Positions 51,351 through 61,267 of a stretch of 64,000 nucleotides of DNA are shown one piece after another (within the stretch, counting starts at the first letter, position 1; the number at the start of each line of letters is the position of its first letter). Location: positions 124,001 through 188,000 of the forward strand of contig NW_002476406.1 in NCBI RefSeq assembly GCF_000189635.1. Reading direction: 5' to 3'. The translations under genes were made by a program, and so were the position numbers. The stretch comes from Tetrahymena thermophila SB210 (lineage: Eukaryota; Ciliophora; Oligohymenophorea; Hymenostomatida; Tetrahymenidae). Under the pieces are notes generated by a model. It ran no database searches. It saw nothing but the letters and a program-made list of their open reading frames with translations, and was not told where the DNA came from.

Positions 51351-54300
51351 TCAATAAAGAGAATTGATTTATTCTGATATAAATTTCTGTATATCCAATT
51401 TTTCTTTTTCTATAATATCCAATGGTTCTGATGTGTAATCTAAATAATTAGTATATACTTTTTCCATTTAATCAATGTAGTTTATTGAATGTTTCTCTAC
51501 ATCATTCTAAAATTCTTAAATATTCTCTATATTTTGCTGAGCTTAAATCATGTTCCTATAAAATTGCTTCTCATCTATCATTAAACTATTCAACTTTTAA
51601 ATAATGTAGATATATTTTTCGCTTGATCTTTTTTTATTATTGGTTAGCTCCTATAAAAATATTTTACGGACTTTTTAAACTTAAATTATTGCTTTTAAGA
51701 ATTTTTCTTCAAATAATTCCAATTATTATTAAGTTTCCTATTTAAATAGACATATAGTTGGTTGATTGTAATAAATTACCTAGCTTATAAACATAACAAA
51801 ATCTTGTTTATAAAAGATATTTATGTAATTCTATTCTGTTAAATCCTCATTATTGTTTGCGTTTAAATTATTTCTAATTCTAATAATTTGAGATTTTATT
51901 TGGTTTTCTTCTTCTATAAGACTACTGCTTATCACTTCTTGTTATTTTTCTAATTTTTATATTTACAACTCACAAGAGATATTTTAAATATTCTTAAAGT
52001 TTATCAAAACATGTTATATTTCAGCATATCTAATTGATTAAATGAATTCAATAATATCATATTGTATTGTATTATTTTAATTGTCTTTCGTTTAAGAATT
52101 AGCAGCTTGCTCAGCCAGATGTAAAAATGTCTTATGGAATTTCAAGCTAAAAAGTTTATATAAATATTATTTTTAATTTAAATCATCTTCTTTATAAGCG
52201 TTGTAAGAAAAATCTGAATATTCTTCGGCATTTTTAAATGGTCTATACTTGTTATTTTTTAACTATCCAAATCTTTATGTGAAATAATTTAAGAATGAGT
52301 GAATTTTTTTAACAAAATCTTTTTAGTAAAGTATCTCAGTTTGTTTTTTTAAAAACAGAATCAAAATTTGTAAAATCATATTAAAAATTGAAATTTAACG
52401 ATTTATTGCTAGTTAAAAAGTACCTACCAAGTCTAAAATTCCATTAATATATAAATATATCAATCTATAATCAATGTCAGTACTATAAGTTTTCACCTTT
52501 ATATACATTTATGATAATGAATCTTTTTGCTGTTTAGTTTAAAAATCGAAGCTAAAACAATTTTCGAATCCAAAAGGGATAGAAACTTTTATTTTATCTA
52601 CATTTTCAAGTGAGTTTAATAACAAATATACTTCAGCTAGTCCAATTTTAAAAATATTCATCTATTTTTTAAAAATAAACATTTTTAAAAATTAAAATAA
52701 ATAAATGGTCTTAAAAAAAAGGTAAAAATCAATAAAAAAATTTACTTAAGTTAAGGTATTGATATTTTATCTAAACATTAAGATTAATTAATTTGATAAT
52801 AAGCCTATATTAATTCTATCAAAGACATTTCTTGATTCGAAAAATTGTAAGCACATTTAAGTAAACTAATTTAATTGATTATTTTCATAGCCCTTGAAAA
52901 GATCTCTTAAAACTGATCTCTAATTATTCATATTCAGAATTGTGATTGCATATAATATATCGTCGCATGATTTGAGAATGCTTTCTGCTTCATTTTAAAC
53001 TTCATCCTCTTTTTCATCTACTTCTTAATACTCTCCATCTTCTTTACTTTATTGTTATTACAATTTAGGCTCCATATCATCTAAATCACTTTACTCATTC
53101 TAATTTTGAGATTTTTTTTCAAAATATACTTAATTTTTTTGGCTATTCTATTTTCTTAAAGTTGAAAATTATTTTTCAAACTACTCTTTATATTTTTAAT
53201 TTTAATCCTCTAATTACTTTTTCAAATTTTCAAAAGATTAATCTATTTCATTTTAATTATCTTATTTTTCAATTTTATTTAAGATAGAAGCAAGGGTATT
53301 TGATGCCTCATTTAATAAATATTGTTAAATTTCATCTCTTTCCACTTAATAGTTTTTGTTATATAAAAAGCTGTTAATTACTAAACCTTATTAAATGATA
53401 TTATTTTTGCATTAATATATTTGAGAATCCTCTAACAACCTTATCTTTTTTAAAATCATTTTATTTTTTTAGTAATCTCTCTTTTAATTATTTATTTTTC
53501 TGTTAAATAATTATTTTAAATTTTCTAGTTTTTATTTATTTTGATTTATTTAATCGCTATTTTCAATTTAATCTATTAAATTTTTAATAGATTATATTTC
53601 ATGCTCTCTTGTATGCTTTTTTGGAATATTTTATTCAAGAATACTAATTTGCAGATTAGTTTTTTCTATAAATTATTGTAAGCAGTCATTTAAATAAAGT
53701 ATTTAGAATGGATATTTGATTTTGCTCTAAGGATCAAGCTACTTATAATATATTTCCTTCGTTTAACTGATTAAGAAAATAGAGTATCTATTCAAGAAAT
53801 CAGTGCAATATTAACCCTTTTGATAAATAAAAATATATGTTACTTTAAATATTTTATAAAATCTTACAAATTATTTTTTAGAAAGCATAACAGCAGTTTT
53901 TTTTTCTATAATTTTTATTTTAGAGTAGGCTGATGAGATAATTGGTGAGATAAGTCTACTTTTTTCAACTATTGATTCATTTAAATAAGGATTATCTTCA
54001 TTTACTAAGTAATAATCATTGTATCCTATGAGCTACCACAAATTTTTGAAATTATAATCGAATATTTCTTATCCAGGTAAATAAGGACTAATAAACCTAA
54101 ATATTTTTAAATAAATTTATTTTTATTTTTAAATTTACTGAAATAATAATTTAAATAAATTCAGTAAAAGCTATTTAATACAATAATATTGTTTATCATA
54201 TGAAAAAAATATTTACCCAAAGCATGAGCAGAATGCGTCCTAAAATATGCCATTAAGTTCACCAAATAAAGAACTTTCAAATAATAAATAATTAAAGTTA

Positions 54301-57300
54301 AAGAAAAATCTAATTAGATTTGTGAATTCTATGATTAAATCATTTTCTAATAGCTCCATATTGTAAGTTTTCAACTTTTTAAGGCAAAAAAAGAAACTTA
54401 ATAATAAATCTTAACATTTAATAAACTTTTCTATCGGATTGTCTGAAATTATTTATTTTTTATTAATCAAATCAATAATGTCATTAATAATATTTTTTAA
54501 AATCTCATTTAATTATGTATTTTATAAAACATTAGTAACTTATCTATAGTAAGTAATATTCTTTATATGGTATTTATTTTTCTTCTTAAACAGCTAATTT
54601 TTAGCTATTGCTGATTAAACGTAGAAAATTTAATCATAAAATTTATCGAATTTTTTATACTAACCATAATTTCTAAGTTAAAATGTAAAGTTTTAATATT
54701 AATGAAAGTTTGAGGAGCAGGCAACTAGATTTCTATTTTTTAATTCGTCATACAAACCAAGATATGCATAATAATATTAGTAGACTTAACTAATTTATTT
54801 TTCTTTTCCAGATTACAGCCAGGTTAATTATTTCATTTCATCGAATTTATTTTAAATTTTTTATGGATAATCCTTATTTTGAAGTATTTAATCAACAAAA
54901 ATTTAATGTGAAAGTTCTTATTACTACAATATGTCATTAAATTTCTTCTATTACTCTAAGCAATCGAATTAAATTAACATTAAATAGAATAACATAAGAT
55001 TCTCACCATTGATGTATTATTATTATTCATCTAATTATTTGAGTTAATAAGTATTTGACAACTAATTAAAAAACTTCAATTATTCCTAAAAGAATTCCAT
55101 GTTTTATCTACTTTTAGCTATTCTGATAAACTCTTACTTAAAAGGAATAATTAATTACTGAATTAATTCAATTAATACTTTTCCTAAAATTGTTTTAGAG
55201 TTATTTAACACCTTTTGTTATTTTCCATCTGTATCTATTTGCATAATCTACTGCAGCTTAATATCTAATATTTTAGGGTAATAATAATGCAATATGTGAA
55301 TTAGGTCTTCCTTTTCTATAAGATTATTTTCTTTGAATTTAATTAAGTTATTAAATAGCTTTTCGTAATCATTTAGTCTAAATGATAAATAAAGTTGAAC
55401 TTTTGTATCTTAAATTCCATCTTTTTCTAAAAAGTTCTCAAGCTCTTTGTAATTCTATTCCAAAGCATTTTAATTATTGATGTATTATTCTAGAAGGTTT
55501 GCCTTTAGGAAATAAATGTGTTTGATATTACGATCGACTTCTTTGATTTTGCTGTGATCTTAATTCAAATTAGAAGGATCCAATAACACATTTTTAAACT
55601 CTTTGTAATTTTAGAGCGCTTCATTGTACATTCCGAGTTTAAAATAAACTTAAGCTTTTAGTTCGAATTCTTATGACCCCTTTAAATTTTCAATAGCTTC
55701 AAGAAGATCATTTTTTATGCTTTAATAAAAAACTAAGTTTTTGATTTCTACTTATCCTTCAAGCATTTGTTTTTTTTCCTTTTCAAATTATTCCTTTTTA
55801 TCTTCAATTTTTTTTTAAACTTCAAAAATTTTATTCTTTCCAATGCAGCTATAATTTAAAAAATAAAGTATTTTAAAATAAAAAAATATTTTATAAATTT
55901 ACATTCTTTTATTTAATTCGTCTCCTACTGTATCATAATAATAAGCAGCATCTAAGAATTGTTTTCTTTCTTTAAGCATCTCAGCCATAGAAATGAATTA
56001 TTATTTATTGTTTTTTATTGGCTCGTGTTTTTTTATGTAATCCAAATGTTTTTTCTATTTTTAAAAATTAAATTTCAAATTTAGAGTTTGTGAGTAAGTT
56101 ATTTACTGTTTCTAAAATTTAAAATCTTATATTTCTAATCAAAAATCAAATAAATAATTTAATTTGTATTTAAAATAAAGATAGATCAATTTTCAAAAAA
56201 CAAGAATATTTATTTTGTTTAGAAAAAAGCTTAATTAAAAATTCAATAAATTAATTAATTACCATTATTTTTTCTATTAATTCTTCATTTAATTCTTCTA
56301 CTTCTATAATTCTTAGATCTTCTAAGAATTTAATTATTGGATTTTTGATTTACTTTCCAACAAAAATATTTTCTTCATATATAAATATTCTGGATCTTGC
56401 TCTACTAAATGTGACATAGATATTTTTTAACTCATTTATTAGTTTGCTAAAATCTTAAGCGTATTCTTTCTTGATTTAGGCATCAGTATTCTCTTATTTA
56501 GAAATGATTTTCATATTGACAAAATTAGATCCTTTAGTTCTACTAAATGTTGAACCTTCAAATTCCTCTTTCATTTAGCCTTTTTAATATTAAAATCATT
56601 AAATTTAATATAAAATCAATATTATTTACAATGATATTTCAATTTAAAATCTTCAATAGGTATTTTATCATCACTTATTTTCAATAAATTTAAGGCATTC
56701 CAACATTTGGTAGAATTGAAGGAAGAAGATAATAGTTTATAAACTATTACATCCTAAAATTCTAACCCTTTCGATTCAAGAACAGTGAATATCTATCCTT
56801 TTTTACCTTCTTTTTGCAATAATTACTTTAAGCTAGCTTTTTCTTCTTAGTTCTTCACTATATAAACTTATAGTCTACCAAAATAATCAACATTTTCATT
56901 TATATCAGAATCTTATGATAAAAAATTATATAGATGCTCTCTTTTATCTAGTAAAATTGGTTTTGGGCCCTTATTAAATGAAATTTCGGGGTTAAGAATA
57001 TCCAAAGATGTAGGGAAAAATATCCTCAAAAGCTCCACAATCGCATTGTTTAACTCTATTATCTATCCATGTGATCTAAAATTTTGTATTAATTAAGTTT
57101 CATTTAATTCTGAAGTTAAAACTTAGTTTGCTTAATAATGATCATCCTTATTATTCTCAGAAAATATGGCCTTTAAATCAGCAAATTTAAAGGAATTCTC
57201 TTAACTTATAGTTTATGCTGTATCTCCGCCAAGGTAAACGTTTTATTCAGTCAATAAACAGAGCAAATACAAGCAGGCGCAATTGAGATCTTGAACTTCA

Positions 57301-59041
57301 TCAACGAACAAGTAATGAAAATATCCATTTTCTGAATTATAATTACCCTATTATCAAATAAATTAATATAAAAGATGTATATTTTATTATATTAAAATTA
57401 AAATTTACTTCAAGAATATTTTTAATAATGTAATTTATGACATCATTTAAATCGAAATATTTTTTTGAATACTTCCATTTTTAATACTCTTTGCAGATTT
57501 GATATATGCCCATTTTTTATTCTTAGTCTAAGTCGGTTTTGTTTTTTCCTACTAAGTTTAAGTACTTCTCTTCAGGTATCATGTTGTCCTCATTTTAATA
57601 GCTTGCCTAATTTCCTTTTTAAATAAAAATTAAAATAAATTTCAAAATTGTAAAACAAACCAATAATTAATTTATTTTATTCTTAAGTAATTATAAAATT
57701 ATTAAATTAATAAATTACCTGTAATGTAAGAGTTGATTTAAGAAAAAGCTACATAAGGATCTATTTTTCGTTAATCAAAACTTTTTTTATTAGATTACCA
57801 AAACTCTTCAACAAACTATCTAATACCAATTTCTGAATATAAATTATTATTTATCTCATCTTTCAATTTCACAATTAAACGATTTTCTAAATTAATCTCC
57901 ATGTTTTATGCCTAAATTATTTTTCCAGTGTCGTCTCTCTATATAAATGGTACCGCTAAATTTCCGTCTATTTATAGAATTAATTCTTTTAAATTTGTAA
58001 AATGAGGCCATTTCCTAATTTAACAAAGCATATTTGGCTTTGAGAAGGCTCTGCGCTAAGGTTAGTTCATTATCCTTAGAAAAAAGTTTTCTACATCTAG
58101 AGTTAGGAAATTAGATATTGTTGTAAAGCAAATTCTAAGCTCTTCTGATTCTTATGAATCTTAATTACTTTACTATGCCTTCTCATAGCCCATTTGCATA
58201 GAAGTTAGCTTTACAACTGCTGTTGTTGTTTTACCAGTACCTGAACGCCCAATTATAAGTTGATTTTAGTTGCACAAGGTGATGCTAATTTCTTTTTCAC
58301 TCAAGTTTACTTAAATTGGCTTCAAAATTTTTTCAGATATCATGTCTACTTGAGCCTTTAAATTATTTTCAGAATCTTCCCATAGAGTATTAAAATTACT
58401 ATTATTATTGTAAAAAGATTCTTCTAATTTTGATAATAGCCTTTCATTTTTTTGAAATTATTCTTTTCTATTTTCAAAAAACTACTATTTCTCAGTAATT
58501 TGTTCTTTTTAATGTTTTTTCATTTCTTAGTTGGCTTCTAGCTTTTATCCTAAAAGTAAATTAACAAATATTTAGCAAAAGAATTAAATTATAAAATATT
58601 TTACCAATTTTTTGAGAAGGTATATTTTTTTTCTCAATAACATATTTCTTATTATAATCCCTTTTTTTCTATCTATCTTCTTATTCTTTTGCTAGCCTTA
58701 AATATTTTAAACTCTCTTCATGATAGTAGCTCTAGTCATCTTGATCAAATATCATATTTCCTACAATGTCTTACTTTAATTCCTACTCTTCTTACACTTT
58801 TTCATAGTTGCTAATACATCTTTTAATAAAATATTTTTAATATCATCAAGAGTTTAAAATTTTACTCTTAGAGGTTTTCAAATTTGATTGTTGTGCTTTT
58901 GTCTTGCTACTAATCTCGCTTTTCTAATAATAATTCGAAATTTAAAGAATTTAATAAGATAAATATAAATCTACTTTATTTTTATGATTTATTCTGGTAT
59001 TAAACCTTTCCGTTTTAGACTTAATTTTTTGAATTAAACAT
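51351..59041 (-). CDS. giant UvrD-like/TRANK1-like SF1 helicase, paralogue B
   Basis: Twelve exons: 59041-58975, 58923-58866, 58819-58605, 58549-57719, 57614-57409, 57347-56630, 56579-56263, 56054-55903, 55848-54217, 54096-53868, 53816-52746, 52661-51351. Sum 6,807 nt, 2,268 aa, TGA 51351-51353. The motifs match paralogue A: GRSGTGKTTT (about 214-223), FVDEVQDLNC (about 473-482), GGDTAQTIS, LESKGLEFQDV, and YVTFSRARSR (about 751-760). A longer, partly different insert (exons 6-7) separates motif V from motif VI. The long tail is helical and Gln/Glu-rich, with an acidic coiled-coil region in exon 11. Exon 5 has the same length (206 nt) and phase as exon 2 of paralogue A, and both neighbours share the GG-phase junction before exons 10 and 6, respectively. 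The three small 5' exons are the least certain part. Confidence 0.88.
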
Positions 59042-61267
59042 GGTATCTTTTATTTTATATTTGATAAATTGTTATCATTATTAAATTAATTATATCTTTC
59101 ATTACTATGCTTCAATTTATAAACAAAAAAGTTGATTAATTTCTGATAATGAAATAGAATCCACACATATGATAAAATAAAAGTATTTTATTTTTTAATG
59201 ATATCATTTCTTTTCCCCCTTAAAATATAAAAAAATATAAAGATAAAAGATGTCAACAAAATTCATTTTATTTAAAAATATTAGCTATTGTGCTTATAAA
59301 ATAATTTCGAGTATCTATGAACAAAATTTGTTTATCATATTTAATCAATCCATAATGATATATAAATAATAGTGCAAATATTATGTTCAGATTAGGTTAT
59401 CTAAAAACTAAATTAGAAAGCTGCGCATTTATTTCCAAAGTATATATTTTTAAAATGCTGTCTGAATTTCGAACACTATCTATTTTACTACATTTAGTTA
59501 AATATTTTAAAGATTAAATTTATTTTAAATCTTAATAAATATATTTTATTTGTAGCATTTTTGTTGATGATTTGTTAAAAATCACTCTTCCTTTTTACAT
59601 TTAAAAGATTTATTAATCGTATTTAGGTAAATAAGAAAAAATTAATCAATAACATTTAAGATAAAAAAATTACATTTAGTATTCATGGACGCTATTCAGC
59701 CGATAGTGACAATTAACAAATCATAAAGAAGAGAACACATTTTTTATCAATATAAAACATTTAATTCATATTTAGGTAAAATTTGCTATTTAACTAATCA
59801 TATAAAATAAAAGAAAACTCTTTTATTCATATTTAGGTAAAAAATAGTACCTAAATAATAATACGTAAAATTAAAATAAAAGATATATGACGTATATTTA
59901 ATTAAAGATTGATTTTTAAAGTGTATTATTTATAATTCATTTTTATGTAAAAATTAATAGTTGATTAATCATTTATTTATAAAACACAAAATTAAAATCA
60001 AGATTCGTATGGAAGTAAAAATTAATAATTAACAAAATTATAATTATTGCGTCTCTTATTAAATAAAAATATTTTTAAAACTATAATTAAAGAGAAAATT
60101 AGAAAATAAATCATCCTTTTTCTTCTTAATTAATAACCCACCCTAACAATTTTTTCTAAAACTTTCGATTAGATTTTTTTTCTAAAAATACTAGTAATAG
60201 GCCGAAAAAATAATTTAAGTATTTATGAACTATATTTGTTTTTCATATTTAATCTATCGATAATGAGATATAAATAATACTGCAAATATTATGTTCAGAT
60301 TAGATTATTTAAAAACAGAAAGCTATGCATTTATTTATATCGAAAGAATAGATTATTAAAATGCTATCTGAATTTCCTTAAATATATATTTTACAACTTT
60401 TAGTTAAATATTTTGATGATTAAATTTATTTTAAATTTTAATAAATATATTTTATTTGTAGCATTTTTGTTGATAATTTGTTAAAAAATCACTCTTCATT
60501 TTTACATTTTGTACTTACTATAAAAGATTTATCAATCATTTTTCAGTAAATTAGATAAATTAATCAGTCACATTTTAGATAAAAAAATTAAAATTAGTAT
60601 GCATGTACGCTATTAAGGTAATAATGATAACTAACAGATCATAAAGAAGACAACAAATTTATAATCAATATAAAACATTAAAGATCATATTTAAGTAAAA
60701 TTTAATAATTAACTAATCATATTAAAATAAAATTATATTCTTTTATTTATGTAAATAGTTGTACCAAAATAATAATACATAAATTTAATATAAAAGATTT
60801 ATGACGTATATTTAATTAAAGACTGATTTTTTTAATTGTATTAATTTTTATTGATTTTTATGTGAAAATTAAAGTTGATTTATCATAAAACACAAAATTA
60901 AAATTGTGATTCATGTTGAAGTAAAAATTAATAATTAACAAAATTTTAATTATTATGTCACTTTTATTTAATAAATATATTTTTAATATGATAATTAATG
61001 AGAGAAAATTAGAAAAATAAGTAATCTATTTTCTCCTTAATTAATAACCCACAAAACAAGTTTTTCCAAAACTTTCGATTATTAAAAAATTTTAATTTTT
61101 TTTGTTTATTCATGTAGGTCCGAAACATATTTCAAAATATTTATTGTACTATTAAATATATATTTCATTGTTAAAAAGGTTGAAAAAAAATAAATATTTA
61201 AGATAAAAATATGTAATGTTGAATAATATACGAATAAGGCTTTTTATTTTGTATTTAAATAATAAAA
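59042..61267. other. repeat-rich spacer between helicase genes B and C
   Basis: About 2.2 kb. Most of it is the about 908-bp tandem duplication listed separately. The right end (61170-61267) is the duplicated 3' flank of the helicase unit. No protein-coding frame or RNA gene is supported. Confidence 0.7.
59270..61090. repeat. two-copy tandem duplication, period about 908-910 bp
   Basis: The string GCAAATATTATGTTCAGATTA is at 59374 and again at 60282 (908 bp). AAAACTTTCGATTA ends near 60171 and 61081 (about 910 bp). TTTATTTGTAGCATTTTTGTTGAT and ATATGACGTATATTTAATTAAAGA-like blocks recur at the same offset. The copies differ by many scattered substitutions and small indels, so the duplication is not very recent. 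Boundaries are approximate. Confidence 0.85.

Noticed and set aside
52402..52427. Possible mini-intron (GTAGGTAC... ) in helicase B last exon
   Set aside because: The sequence stays open and in phase in both B and C and no usable AG precedes the following coding block, so it is treated as exon.
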